Below are positions 7,152 through 15,919 of a stretch of DNA of 45,392 nucleotides, one piece after another (positions within the stretch are counted from its first letter, which is position 1; every line of letters begins with the position of its first letter). Below the pieces are notes generated by a model, which saw nothing but the letters and a program-made list of their open reading frames with translations, was not told the origin of the DNA and did not search any database. A program made the translations under genes and the position numbers. Source of the DNA: Planctomycetaceae bacterium (lineage in GTDB: Bacteria > Planctomycetota > SZUA-567); assembly GCA_021203245.1 (NCBI GenBank), contig JAJQBO010000095.1:1-45392 (forward strand). Reading direction: 5' to 3'.

Positions 7152-7790
7152 ATGACAGTGGCAAACATGCAGAAGATTGACGCCAGGCTCGCCAGCCTGC
7201 AGCCGGGCACGTTGCGGCACCAGGTCCTTGTTGCGCTGAAGCAGTTCCGCGCGTCGTGGGTGGAGCTGGGCCGGCTCCTGAATGAGATGGTCTACGGCGG
7301 CGATTACAAAGACGCCGGCTATGACGATTTCGAGGTGTATTGCGCCCGCGAATTGGGCCTGAAAAAGCCCACCGTGCAGAAGTTGCTGGTCAGCTACAAC
7401 TACATGAAAAAATACGAACATGAGCGCTTGGAGGCCCTTGAGGAGGGCGGCGACGATGCGGTCGCCTCGGTGCCGGCATTCCAGACCGTGGCGCTGCTGG
7501 ACCGCGTCCGCCGGCTGGATGAAGTTGAACCGGAGGAAATGGAAACGGTGCACCGCCGTGTTTTCGACGAAGCCGATGGCGACAACGAATCCACCATCCG
7601 CAAAGAACTCCGCGCCATGATACGACCGAACGCCAAGCCGGCCATAGATGTCCAGGGACAGGAACTGTTGAAAATCATCACCGTGGCGCGCCAGTTGCGC
7701 CGGCTGTTGGCCGGGACCCATACGGTGCCGGATGGGCTGCGGGAGCGGCTGGAGCAGCAACTGACCGAATTGGAGGGCCTGCAGGAGTAG
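7152..7790 (+). CDS. Hypothetical early protein (212 aa)
   Basis: Two starts are possible; ATG 7152 has a GGAG 6 bases upstream and is preferred to ATG 7140. Mostly helical. A region with GYDDFEVYCARELGLKKPTVQKLLVSYNYM (about residues 55-85) looks like a helix-turn-helix of the kind found in phage proteins that bind DNA in pairs. The C-terminal helix (GLRERLEQQLTELEGLQE) may be a coiled coil. Function unknown; the position upstream of the replication-like gene suggests DNA metabolism. Confidence 0.6.
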   Translation: MTVANMQKIDARLASLQPGTLRHQVLVALKQFRASWVELGRLLNEMVYGGDYKDAGYDDFEVYCARELGLKKPTVQKLLVSYNYMKKYEHERLEALEEGGDDAVASVPAFQTVALLDRVRRLDEVEPEEMETVHRRVFDEADGDNESTIRKELRAMIRPNAKPAIDVQGQELLKIITVARQLRRLLAGTHTVPDGLRERLEQQLTELEGLQE

Positions 7791-7906
7791 CCACGACGGG
7801 CTTGCCGTCGAAATTCCCGTAACGTTTTCCAGTAATTTGCGGTTCAGTCAGAGGATCGGCACACTGCCGGAATCCACGGTTGTTTATTCTCTTTTGAGGC
7901 GGTGCC

Positions 7907-9010
7907 ATGGCGGACTTGTTGCACTTTGGCTGGATAAAGCTGCATCGCAGTGTTTTCAGTCATCCCGCGTGGTTGGAACATCCGCCGGCCGGGCCGGCCT
8001 TTGTCTGGCTGCTCGGTGCCGCCGCCCCATTTTCACGGATCGACCGTTCTTTTCGGAAGCCGTATCCGGTGGATCGCGGGCAGTTGGTGACCAGCTATGC
8101 GGAAATGACCCGGTGCATCCCCATCCTGACAGTCAAGCAGCTCCGCGCCGCATTCGCCTACATGGAGAGAGAGAAGATGATTACCTGCGAGCCCATTACG
8201 AAACCGAAGTGCACGCTGGTCACCATCGTCAACTTCCCGCTCTACCAGGACAGCGAAAGCGACGCCGCTCTCTCCATGGAGGGGGACTGTGGGAACTTTT
8301 CCGGCGATTTTACAGGGCAGGGTTTTGAGCAAGGTCGAGGGCAGGGTAAAGGGCAAGGTTTCGATTCTTATAACGAGTTACCAGCCAACGAAAAAGACGG
8401 ACCGAACGATGGGCAAGGGCAGGGTGCGGGGCAAGGTAATGGGCAGGGTAATGGGCACGACCATAATAAGGTTAAAGAAATAATTAATCCCCCCTACCCC
8501 CCTTTAAAAAAAGGGGGGGATGGTTCCTCAATTTTCGACTACTCCATGGTGCTGGGTCTGTGGCGGGAAGAGTGGGCACGGGTCGGACGACCGCGCCCAA
8601 AGCGGCGGGAGTCGGCGCGGAATTACAGGGCGGCGAAAAAGCTGCTGGAGAACTGGCTGGCAACCAGAGAGCTGGACGTCGATGGCCTGCGCACCGGGCT
8701 TCGCATCTTCATCGACCGAATCAAAAACGACCGCAATTATAGCCGGTATGACCTCTGGACCTTCGCCGGCGACCCCTTCAAGTTCGGAGCGACAGCGCCG
8801 GTGAAAAACGACAGCACTGTGGCGGTTGACAAGCCGGCCCAAAAGACGGTGCGCTGGAAAACGAAATGTGAGGTCTGCGGCAGTGAGATTTGGACGGAGT
8901 TCCGGCCCTGCGATTCGGCAAAGCCCGGTCCGTCGCCGTGTATTCGCGCTGGCAGGGCAAAATGCCCGGGAATGATGGTCGTTGTGGACGAGCAGTTCGG
9001 CGAGACCTGA
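7907..9010 (+). CDS. Putative phage replication-initiation (DnaD-like/replisome organizer) protein
   Basis: 367 residues. The N-terminal 110 residues (FGWIKLHRSVFSHPAWLEHP, then PVDRGQLVTSYAEM and VKQLRAAFAYMEREKMI) match the winged-helix N-terminus of phage replisome organizers. A Gly/Gln linker (about 138-185) and an NPPYPPLKKGG element separate it from a helical C-terminal domain (residues about 210-300) and a final zinc ribbon (CEVC, later CPG). ATG 7907 has GAGGCGG upstream. It probably loads helicase at the origin; the origin itself was not located. The linker is unusual and repeat-derived. Confidence 0.65.
   Translation: MADLLHFGWIKLHRSVFSHPAWLEHPPAGPAFVWLLGAAAPFSRIDRSFRKPYPVDRGQLVTSYAEMTRCIPILTVKQLRAAFAYMEREKMITCEPITKPKCTLVTIVNFPLYQDSESDAALSMEGDCGNFSGDFTGQGFEQGRGQGKGQGFDSYNELPANEKDGPNDGQGQGAGQGNGQGNGHDHNKVKEIINPPYPPLKKGGDGSSIFDYSMVLGLWREEWARVGRPRPKRRESARNYRAAKKLLENWLATRELDVDGLRTGLRIFIDRIKNDRNYSRYDLWTFAGDPFKFGATAPVKNDSTVAVDKPAQKTVRWKTKCEVCGSEIWTEFRPCDSAKPGPSPCIRAGRAKCPGMMVVVDEQFGET
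8315..8458 (+). repeat. Short GGGCAGGGT-type repeats coding a Gly/Gln linker
   Basis: Two clusters of degenerate 9-12 base units (GGGCAAGGT, GGGCAGGGT, GGGTAATGGGC) code Gly-Gln-Gly text in the replication-like protein. The repeats stay in frame, so they likely grew by slippage into a flexible linker between domains. Confidence 0.7.
8486..8521. repeat. Palindromic element coding NPPYPPLKKGG inside a gene
   Basis: CCCCCCTTT and AAAGGGGGG face each other around a short A run. The in-frame peptide NPPYPPLKKGGD matches the signature of a dispersed palindromic repeat I know from several Gram-negative groups (e.g. Desulfobacterota, Nitrospirota). Here it lies within the coding region and keeps the frame. 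Confidence 0.55.
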
Positions 9011-9025
9011 AAACGAGGAGTGGCA

Positions 9026-10024
9026 ATGGGTACGAATTCAAAAATCGAATGGACCGACCATACCTGGAATCCGTGGCGCGGGTGTACTAAGGTCAGCCCG
9101 GCGTGCGACAACTGCTATATGTACCGCGAGTCCAGCCGCTACGGCTTCAACCCTGCCGAGGTGGTGCGGACGTCTATCATCACTTTCCGCGCGCCCCTGG
9201 TGTGCCACGGCACGCCGCACGTCCCGATGCAGGCGGACAGCCGGCGGCGTCGGGAAAAGCTCCACAAATGGGCCGATGGGGACAAGGTCTTCGTGTGCTC
9301 ATGGTCGGATTTCTTTCATCCCGATGCCGACGAATGGCGCGGTGAGGCGTGGGAAATCATCCGACAGCGACCGGGGCTGGTTTTCCAAATTCTGACCAAA
9401 CGCCCCGAGCGCATCGCCGAATGTCTTCCGGACGATTGGGGCAACGGCTGGCCGAATGTATGGCTGGGCGTCACCGCCGAATATCAGGGTCAGGCCGACA
9501 TGCGCATTCCGTTTTTGCTTTCGGTGCCGGCGGCGAAGCGGTTCGTGTCCATCGAGCCGATGTTGGGACCGGTGAATTTCCGGTGGACACAGTGGGCGCA
9601 GATCGCCGCCGGTGAGACCTACCGGGATTATTTGGAGCGGCGGGGGAGTTGCGGTGAATACGAGGGATTAAAGGGTATTGATTGGATTATTTGCGGTGGA
9701 GAATCCGGCCCGAACGCCCGCCCGCTGCATCCAGGTTGGGTGCGGACCATCCGCGACCAATGCCAGGAAGCGAAGGTGCCGTTCATGTTCAAGCAGTGGG
9801 GTGAATGGTACCCGATACATGGTACCGGTGTTCCACGACGGGATGAAGCAGGATCATGCTGCGCATTCGTATGGGTTGATGATTCGGGGCTATGTTCAAC
9901 GTCAGGTTGTGAACCGGATGCCCTCATGCTTCGCATAGGAAGGGCGTCGGCCGGTTGCCACCTCGACGGGCGCGTATGGAAAGAGTTCCCTTTGATATGC
10001 CAAGAGGAGGGAGTCCAATCATGA
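9026..10024 (+). CDS. Phage Gp37/Gp68 family protein (DUF5131)
   Basis: 332 residues. The opening SKIEWTDHTWNPWRGCTKVSPACDNCYM carries the family's three-cysteine motif (C-x6-C-x2-C) and the WTDxTWNP signature. FVCSWSDFFHPDADEW, FQILTKRPERIAE, NVWLGVT and PAAKRFVSIEPMLGPV are further hallmarks, as is WIICGGESGPNARPLHP. The family is common in phages and plasmids; its enzymatic role is not settled (a radical-SAM-like cluster has been suggested). ATG 9026 lies 5 bases after GAGGAG. Its stop overlaps the nuclease gene start (ATGA). Confidence 0.9.
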   Translation: MGTNSKIEWTDHTWNPWRGCTKVSPACDNCYMYRESSRYGFNPAEVVRTSIITFRAPLVCHGTPHVPMQADSRRRREKLHKWADGDKVFVCSWSDFFHPDADEWRGEAWEIIRQRPGLVFQILTKRPERIAECLPDDWGNGWPNVWLGVTAEYQGQADMRIPFLLSVPAAKRFVSIEPMLGPVNFRWTQWAQIAAGETYRDYLERRGSCGEYEGLKGIDWIICGGESGPNARPLHPGWVRTIRDQCQEAKVPFMFKQWGEWYPIHGTGVPRRDEAGSCCAFVWVDDSGLCSTSGCEPDALMLRIGRASAGCHLDGRVWKEFPLICQEEGVQS

Positions 10025-10380
10025 ACGATGTGGAATTTTTGGCATCGCTGTTGAGTGAGTTTAAATTCCGCCGTTCTCGTGAGATTGACCTACAGGACGG
10101 TGTGCAGCAGGTCCTACTGGGAGAAGACATCGCTTTCCACCGGGAGCACAGGTTTGACCCAGCAAATAGGGTGGACTTCTGGCTTCCGCGCTGTGGCGTG
10201 GCTCTGGAAATAAAAATTAAAGGCTCTCTCACGAATGTCACTTTGCAGTTGTCACGGTATGCGCAGTTCCCGGAAGTAAAAGGGCTTCTACTGTTAACGA
10301 CACGGATATCGCACATTTCCGTACCGCGCCGAATCAAAGATAAACCTGTGGTGGTGGAAATTGTGAGGGTGGGACTGTGA
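10021..10380 (+). CDS. PD-(D/E)XK family nuclease, VRR-NUC-like
   Basis: 119 residues. The catalytic-type motif is D52 (RVDFWLP) and E63-x-K65 (GVALEIKIKG), with the Gln-rich helix QLSRYAQ after it, as in small phage PD-(D/E)XK nucleases. It is coupled on both sides: ATGA with the Gp37 gene and GTGA with the SNF2 helicase gene. A nuclease-helicase working pair in recombination or repair is likely. Start at 10021 preferred because of coupling and the upstream GAGGGAG. Confidence 0.75.
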   Translation: MNDVEFLASLLSEFKFRRSREIDLQDGVQQVLLGEDIAFHREHRFDPANRVDFWLPRCGVALEIKIKGSLTNVTLQLSRYAQFPEVKGLLLLTTRISHISVPRRIKDKPVVVEIVRVGL

Positions 10381-12071
10381 ACGCACGCACATACGGGTCG
10401 CTTCGGTTTGAAGATGGCTATTGGCGGCTAGAGGCTGAGCCGCACTTGATTATCAAGGCGAAACGGTTATTTCCGCGCATCGAAAAGTCAGGCGGCCGGG
10501 CGATCACTATCCGTAGTAATCCGGAGGTATGCCGAGATCTTGAGTGGTTCGCAGACCGTTATCCACTCGACATCGAGGACAGGCGACTTCTCGTCACCGA
10601 GGCAAACCGATTCCGTGAGAACATCGCCCGGCTGGAAGAATTAATCGACCCGAAATACAAACCGGGGGCAGTAGCTCTTTCCATTCCACTTCGGGATTAT
10701 CAACGGCGCGCGGTGGAAGTGTATTTGGCTTCGGGATCGCTGCTTCTCGCAGATGACGTTGGCCTGGGAAAAACTGCCGTAGGAATCGGGTCCTTTGCCG
10801 ATCCGCGCACCCTCCCCGCCGTCGTTGCGACGCTCACCTTTTTGCCACGGCAGTGGGAACGGGAGATCGCTCGCTTCGCCCCAAACCTTCTGGTGCATGT
10901 CGTAAAGAAGATGGAACCATACGACCTCAAATTCATGGGGCGTGGGCCGGACGTCGTAGTCCTGAATTATCACAAGCTGGCGCCGTGGTCCGGGGTGCTG
11001 GCGGGTTATGCAAAATCCATCGTTTTTGACGAAATCCAGGAACTTCGCTCCGGCCATGGCGCGGCGAAATATGGGGCGGCCGAGGAGATCGCTCGCGCGG
11101 CATCCTTTCGCCTGGGCCTTTCGGCAACGCCCATCTACAACTACGGCGGCGAAATTTGGAATGTCCTTAATATTCTCCGTGAGGATGGCCTCGGTGATCG
11201 TGAGGAGTTCGTCCGGGAATGGTGTGAATGTTCATATGGCAGCAAGCCCCGCATCGGTGACCCAACTGCGCTTGGTTGTTACCTACGCGACAATTTTCTG
11301 ATGCTCCGCCGCACTCGCCGCAACGTTGGCCGAGAGTTACCGTCACTTTCCCGCGTGCAGCACTCCATCGGCAGTGACGAACGTGAACTGCACAAAATTA
11401 AAACCACCGCCGCCGACCTTGCCCGGATAATTCTTGGTCGGGTCCAGAGCGACAAGGGTGAGCGTTGGCGCGCCGGCGGTGAATTCGACATGTTGATGCG
11501 TCAGGCGACTGGGCTGGCGAAAGCGCCGTATGTTGCAGATTTTGTCCGCTTGCTCGTCGAGTCGGGAGAATCTGTCCTGCTGTTTGGCTGGCACAGGGGA
11601 GTGTATGAAATCTGGAAGGACAAACTCCGAGACCTCAATCCGGTACTGTTCACTGGGAGCGAATCGGCAGCCGAGAAGGAAGAAAGCCGCGCCGCTTTCG
11701 TATCGGGTCAAAGCAAGCTGATGTGCATGAGCCTTCGGAGCGGGGCTGGCCTGGATGGTTTGCAGGAGGTGTGCCGCGTTGTTGTTTTTGGTGAATTGGA
11801 TTGGTCACCCGGGGTGCATGACCAGTGCATTGGTCGCCTCCATCGTGATGGTCAGAAAGATCCGGTGACGGCGTATTTTCTCGTCGCCGAAGATGGCTCC
11901 GATCCGGTAATAGCCGATGTACTCGGCATAAAACGGGAGCAGTCAGAAGGTATCCGCAACCCAGACGCACCCCTTATCGAAAAGTATGAGGTCGCGGAAG
12001 GCAACTTGCGGTTACTGGCGGAACGGTATCTCGCCGGAGGAATAGCCCCGGGACATAGGTCATCAGAATAA
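10377..12071 (+). CDS. SNF2-type DEAD/DEAH-like helicase
   Basis: 564 residues. GTG start overlapping the nuclease stop. Superfamily 2 motifs in order: Q-like RDYQRRAV (about 106), I DVGLGKT (about 127-133), Ia TLTFLPRQWEREI, II FDEIQ (about 217-221, DEIQ in place of DEAH), III LGLSATP, then motif V-like SLRSGAGLDGLQ and VI QCIGRLHRDGQ. The family uses ATP to move along double-stranded DNA. Phage members often sit beside VRR-NUC nucleases, as here. The role may be in replication, repair or countering host proteins on DNA. Confidence 0.88.
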   Translation: MNARTYGSLRFEDGYWRLEAEPHLIIKAKRLFPRIEKSGGRAITIRSNPEVCRDLEWFADRYPLDIEDRRLLVTEANRFRENIARLEELIDPKYKPGAVALSIPLRDYQRRAVEVYLASGSLLLADDVGLGKTAVGIGSFADPRTLPAVVATLTFLPRQWEREIARFAPNLLVHVVKKMEPYDLKFMGRGPDVVVLNYHKLAPWSGVLAGYAKSIVFDEIQELRSGHGAAKYGAAEEIARAASFRLGLSATPIYNYGGEIWNVLNILREDGLGDREEFVREWCECSYGSKPRIGDPTALGCYLRDNFLMLRRTRRNVGRELPSLSRVQHSIGSDERELHKIKTTAADLARIILGRVQSDKGERWRAGGEFDMLMRQATGLAKAPYVADFVRLLVESGESVLLFGWHRGVYEIWKDKLRDLNPVLFTGSESAAEKEESRAAFVSGQSKLMCMSLRSGAGLDGLQEVCRVVVFGELDWSPGVHDQCIGRLHRDGQKDPVTAYFLVAEDGSDPVIADVLGIKREQSEGIRNPDAPLIEKYEVAEGNLRLLAERYLAGGIAPGHRSSE

Positions 12072-12152
12072 AGATGCCGGACCGAATGTTTGTGGCTCTT
12101 TCGAAGCTGCAACGCATGGACCGCGTTCGTGCGTGGACTTAAAGGGCACGTT

Positions 12153-12602
12153 ATGACCGACCTAGAGAAAAGAACGATGCGCGAGTTGGCCGCACAGGGC
12201 CTGAACGCATATGAGATTGCCGGGCGGGTGGGTAGAGCGGTGAACACCGTGCATGCAGTATTGGCCCGGATGGGAATCGTTGCCAAGCGCGGCGCGGGAC
12301 CCGGTGGGCAGCTTCAGGACTATGCGCTCCCTTTCCTTGGCGAAGTCGAACTCGCGTCCCTGACCGAGAGGCAGCGGCGGGAGCGGGAAGAAGCCGAGAT
12401 GCGGGCGTTTCGGTTGAAGATTGATTTCGAGATGACCGTGACCACAGCCCGGGAGGTGCTCCGGCGGACAGACGCCGAATTGCGTCGGGAACTTGAAATC
12501 GATAATGCCAAGGCGCGCATGGTGCGGAAAGCAGCTCGGCGGTTCCGCCGACGGATTGCCCTCGCCGCTTTGGACGAAAGAGGGAAGGGGTGCCAGGCGT
12601 GA
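12153..12602 (+). CDS. Helix-turn-helix protein with coiled coil
   Basis: 149 residues from ATG 12153. The N-terminal MRELAAQGLNAYEIAGRVGRAVNTVHAVLARMG (residues about 8-40) is a GcrA/homeodomain-like helix-turn-helix. A long Glu/Arg-rich coiled coil follows, ending in a basic tail. The last 30 codons (12495-12600) resemble a dispersed palindromic repeat on the other strand, so the tail may be repeat-derived. Its stop overlaps the methyltransferase start (GTGA). Confidence 0.65.
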   Translation: MTDLEKRTMRELAAQGLNAYEIAGRVGRAVNTVHAVLARMGIVAKRGAGPGGQLQDYALPFLGEVELASLTERQRREREEAEMRAFRLKIDFEMTVTTAREVLRRTDAELRRELEIDNAKARMVRKAARRFRRRIALAALDERGKGCQA

Positions 12603-14278
12603 TCCGGTATATAAGCCTTTTCTCCGGTATCGAATGCGCCTCTGTTGCCGCCATCCCGCTGGGGTGGGAGCCGATATGTTTTTCGGAGATTGAACCGTTT
12701 CCGTCTGCGGTCCTGGCGCACCACTACCCCGATGTCCCCAACGTCGGCGACATGACCGTGCACGATTGGGCACAGTATCGCGGCCGGTGCGACGTGGTTG
12801 TCGGTGGCTCGCCCTGTCAGGCTTTTTCCGTTGCCGGCCGCCGGGAGTCGCTGGACGACGACCGTGGCAATCTTACCTTGCGCTTTGTGGAGGCGGTTAA
12901 TGACATTGCTCCAGCTTTCGTTATTTGGGAAAACGTCCCCGGCGTCCTCTCCACCGCCGACAACGCCTTCGGCTGTTTCCTCGCCGCCCTCGCCGGCGAT
13001 GACAATCCTCTTGAGCCTGGCCCGAGACCTCGACATGGCCGGTCCTCTTCCCACTGGACATGGGAAAAGGACACCGGTGTGCACCGCCCGAAGTGGTCGT
13101 TCGCGGGTGTTGTTGATGGTCCCGAGCGGGCAATCGCGTGGCGGGTCCTCGATGCCCAATATTTCGGCCTGGCACAACGACGCGAGCGTGTGTTTCTTGT
13201 CGCATGTCCTCGATCCGGCGGATTCCATCCCGAAGCGATTCTATTTGAGTTCGCTGGCGTGCGCCGGGATTCTCCGCCGCGCCGCCGAGCGCCGGAAGAC
13301 GTTGCCGGAACCATTGAGGCAAGCTCTGGCCGCAGTCGCGGAGCAGGAATCTCCCCCGGAGTTATCACCCCGGTCGCCGGAACCATAAGCCATAACGGAA
13401 AAGCGGCTGGGAGTGCAACACAACAAGATGCGGAACAGGGTTTATTGATACCACAAGCATTTGGTGGCAACAGAACATCCGGGCCCATTGACGTGTCTCC
13501 GGCGCTGCGGGCTCATCCATCACCGCAGTTCGATTTCGAAAGCGATGCTTTTATTGCCCACACACTACGCGGCGATGGCTTTGACGCTTCGGAGGACGGT
13601 ACCGGGCGCGGGACGCCGTTGGTGGTGGCCTTCCACGGCTCACAGGATCCGGATGCATCGGGTGAGGTGACCCATCCAGTTGGGCGAAACCAGGGACAAG
13701 AGACGTGCATTGCCTTTCGAAGCGACGATGGCAAGTCAGCCATGTCACTTGCACTGCGCGGTCGGGATGGTCGAAACATACCGGAGGTCGGTGGTTCTCT
13801 TGCTCACGCCCTCCGCTCTTCCGGTGGCGGCAGTGACAAGCCGTTCGTCCTCGCATTTCAGGACAGGTTTCGCGGTGATGACGGCCGAGGGTATGACCGC
13901 GCGCCGAATACCACCGCTGACCAGGTCGGTGTATTGGAGACGGTCAAGCGCTGGCATATCGCCTTGGAGTGGTTGGTACGCCGGCTCACGCCTCGTGAAT
14001 GCGAACGCCTCCAGGGACTTCCCGATGATTACACCCTTCTCACTAAGTGGAACGGCTGGCGCTATGTCGAAGATGACGAGGTTCCGGAGGAGTTGCAGGC
14101 CCAGGGCTTTCAGGTGCGGCAAACCAAGAAGACAAAACGTTGGCGGGTGAGTGACCCCGATGGCCCCCGATACAAGGCTATCGGCAATGGAATGGCTCGA
14201 CCGTGCATCGGATGGGTTATATCCCGGGTTCAAAAGGCGTGGTGTGAAGAACAACGTGGTGCCTCAAATTTCTCATAA
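12599..14278 (+). CDS. DNA (cytosine-5) methyltransferase
   Basis: About 559 residues. Motif I LFSGIECASVAAI (FxGxG-like), IV GGSPCQAFS with the catalytic Cys near residue 73, VI ENVPG, VIII QRRERVFLV and X GNGMARP. Between motifs VIII and IX lies an unusually long, low-complexity insert (about residues 220-450) with repeated Gly/Asp-rich phrases such as AHTLRGDGFD and SLAHALRSSGGG, seen in some phage Dcm proteins. Without a partner restriction enzyme nearby, it probably protects phage DNA from host restriction. Start GTG 12599 is coupled to the previous stop; GTG 12590 is the alternative. Confidence 0.9.
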   Translation: MIRYISLFSGIECASVAAIPLGWEPICFSEIEPFPSAVLAHHYPDVPNVGDMTVHDWAQYRGRCDVVVGGSPCQAFSVAGRRESLDDDRGNLTLRFVEAVNDIAPAFVIWENVPGVLSTADNAFGCFLAALAGDDNPLEPGPRPRHGRSSSHWTWEKDTGVHRPKWSFAGVVDGPERAIAWRVLDAQYFGLAQRRERVFLVACPRSGGFHPEAILFEFAGVRRDSPPRRRAPEDVAGTIEASSGRSRGAGISPGVITPVAGTISHNGKAAGSATQQDAEQGLLIPQAFGGNRTSGPIDVSPALRAHPSPQFDFESDAFIAHTLRGDGFDASEDGTGRGTPLVVAFHGSQDPDASGEVTHPVGRNQGQETCIAFRSDDGKSAMSLALRGRDGRNIPEVGGSLAHALRSSGGGSDKPFVLAFQDRFRGDDGRGYDRAPNTTADQVGVLETVKRWHIALEWLVRRLTPRECERLQGLPDDYTLLTKWNGWRYVEDDEVPEELQAQGFQVRQTKKTKRWRVSDPDGPRYKAIGNGMARPCIGWVISRVQKAWCEEQRGASNFS

Positions 14279-14294
14279 GTTCGAAAGGAAGACC

Positions 14295-14714
14295 ATGAGC
14301 AAGCAGAAAAAACCAGTTTCGCGTGTGCCCACTGTGCTCAAAGAGGCACGGACGGATCGGAACATTCCAGTGATCGACGGCCCGCAACACGGTTTCAAGG
14401 GACCCGAGGGCCACGTTTCTTTGGATGAGTATACCATGGTGGGCGTCCGCAAGGATTTGCGGCTCCGGCTTGAATCGGCCAATGCTGGAAAATATTCCAA
14501 GCAGGTGTGGTCGGCGACGCAGTTGATTCTCTGCTCCCGACTTGAACGCGACTTTCCAGGCGCCGTCGTCACGTCCTTCATGCTTACAAAGCAGGGTGAC
14601 ATCGCCCTCAAGGTCGAGGGCGCGACCGACAGCAGCATGTCCACCGATCGTGCTTTCCTGCAAACACGGCTGGATGACGCGTGCGCGAAGATGGCGGAAT
14701 CATTAGGGGTATAG
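14295..14714 (+). CDS. Hypothetical protein (139 aa)
   Basis: ATG 14295 with AAGGAAG upstream. Begins with a Lys-rich disordered stretch, then a charged helical/beta region (YTMVGVRKDLRLRLE). Not recognised. It is followed after 8 bases by a small membrane protein. Confidence 0.55.
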   Translation: MSKQKKPVSRVPTVLKEARTDRNIPVIDGPQHGFKGPEGHVSLDEYTMVGVRKDLRLRLESANAGKYSKQVWSATQLILCSRLERDFPGAVVTSFMLTKQGDIALKVEGATDSSMSTDRAFLQTRLDDACAKMAESLGV

Positions 14715-14722
14715 GAGCGGAA

Positions 14723-14881
14723 ATGGCGGACAAAATATGGATACGATTACTGTTTGTCGGTTCATTCATCCTCATCGGTTGCGATATGAATTTTGAGCAG
14801 TTCGTCAAAGTTGGGATTTTTGTGGCAATTCTTTCATTATGGGAAATTGAGGACCTTGTGCGGAATCGACGGCTTCTTTAA
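14723..14881 (+). CDS. Small membrane protein (52 aa)
   Basis: Two hydrophobic helices (WIRLLFVGSFILIG and VKVGIFVAILSLW) around a Cys-Asp-Met turn. A LIGC motif near residue 19 could be a lipobox, so a small lipoprotein is an alternative. Ribosome site TAGGAG 7 bases upstream. Function unknown. Confidence 0.5.
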   Translation: MADKIWIRLLFVGSFILIGCDMNFEQFVKVGIFVAILSLWEIEDLVRNRRLL

Positions 14882-14904
14882 ACGTTGGTATGTGGAGACC
14901 GGTT

Positions 14905-15135
14905 ATGCCTGAAATTTCGACCACCAAGCGGGAACGGGAGATTATGCGGCATGCTCTCGGGCTTTCGTCAAAGGATAGTTCGTATAGGAACTATTTTTCC
15001 ACAGGGCCAGAATCAGATGATTATGAGGTATGTCAGGGTCTTGTGGAAAAGGGCCTGATGACTGTTCGAAAACTTCCGTTTTGCAACAACTTCCTATACT
15101 ACGTCACCGATGCCGGCAAAGCTGAATTGAATTAG
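14905..15135 (+). CDS. Winged-helix-like small phage protein (76 aa)
   Basis: ATG 14905, GGAG 8 bases upstream; ATG 14890 would add five residues. TTKREREIMRHALGL and the ending KLPFCNNFLYYVTDAGKAEL read like a small winged helix, with a final strand and 'YVTDAGK' seen in phage and MarR-like folds. A DNA-binding role is a guess. Confidence 0.55.
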   Translation: MPEISTTKREREIMRHALGLSSKDSSYRNYFSTGPESDDYEVCQGLVEKGLMTVRKLPFCNNFLYYVTDAGKAELN

Positions 15136-15147
15136 AGGAGACAAGTC

Positions 15148-15468
15148 GTGGCGACATGGGAATTGGTAACCTGCCCAGGCGGGCATGAGATCCGCTCGAA
15201 GGAAGACGGAACGCTGATTTTGCCCGTTGGTAATAACCTCACCTTGGGTAAGCAGCTTGTCGCAGAACACAACGTCCACAAACCACTCGTCGATGTTGCT
15301 TGGAAGGTAATGGCAAAGGCGATTTGTTCTTTCGCCGCGGCTGAGGATGAGTTGCGCCACAATCCACTTTCGTCCCGGGCGAACGAACGGAAGCGCCAGG
15401 CTGAAAATACTGTTGCGAAACTTGACGCTATACTTGAGCACGTGAGGGACGGTGACGGCAGGATATAG
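15148..15468 (+). CDS. Hypothetical protein (106 aa)
   Basis: GTG start 15148, ribosome site GAGGAG at 15135-15140. Begins TWELVTCPGGHEI, which suggests a small beta-fold, then a helical C-terminus with ANERKRQAENTVAKL. Not recognised. Confidence 0.5.
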   Translation: MATWELVTCPGGHEIRSKEDGTLILPVGNNLTLGKQLVAEHNVHKPLVDVAWKVMAKAICSFAAAEDELRHNPLSSRANERKRQAENTVAKLDAILEHVRDGDGRI

Positions 15469-15497
15469 TAATGCCTGATAGAAAAATGGAGATAGCA

Positions 15498-15902
15498 ATG
15501 AATAAAGAGGAATTGGCAGCACTCTTGAACGGCCGCGAATATGGCGAAGAAATCACCAAAGAAGAAATCCAAAAGGCGGCACAAAGCGGACTCGTCGCTG
15601 TTTACGGCTACAGCGATGATAATATGGAGTTCGATGGTGCGATTGAAGATGAAATTGGATGCTACGGAGGCGGTACAGCTTACCTAAAGGATGGGAAAAT
15701 ACTCGCCAATGAATGCAATGATTCGGAATGTCCCTACTTTGCAGAACAGTTAAAGACCGCCTTCACCATCACGGCAATTTGGGATTCCGATGGGTATTCA
15801 TGGACGTATCAGACCAGCATTCCGCACGCCACTTTTGATATTCTTGAAGGCGGTGAGAAATACTGCCGTGGAATTGTCTTCAAAACCATCGACACGTTTT
15901 AG
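15498..15902 (+). CDS. Hypothetical protein (134-143 aa)
   Basis: Start is either ATG 15471 or ATG 15498; the latter has GGAG at 15488-15491. Acidic, with Cys pairs CYGGG and CNDSECPYF. Contains aromatic beta-strand text (SWTYQTSIPHATF). Not recognised. Confidence 0.5.
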   Translation: MNKEELAALLNGREYGEEITKEEIQKAAQSGLVAVYGYSDDNMEFDGAIEDEIGCYGGGTAYLKDGKILANECNDSECPYFAEQLKTAFTITAIWDSDGYSWTYQTSIPHATFDILEGGEKYCRGIVFKTIDTF

Positions 15903-15919
15903 GTGAAATGGAGGGAGTG

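Noticed and set aside
12495-12602. Dispersed palindromic repeat forming the end of the HTH gene
   Set aside because: The other frames read LPSPLWTKEGRG-like text typical of such repeats, but the match is degenerate and I cannot confirm it without a database search.
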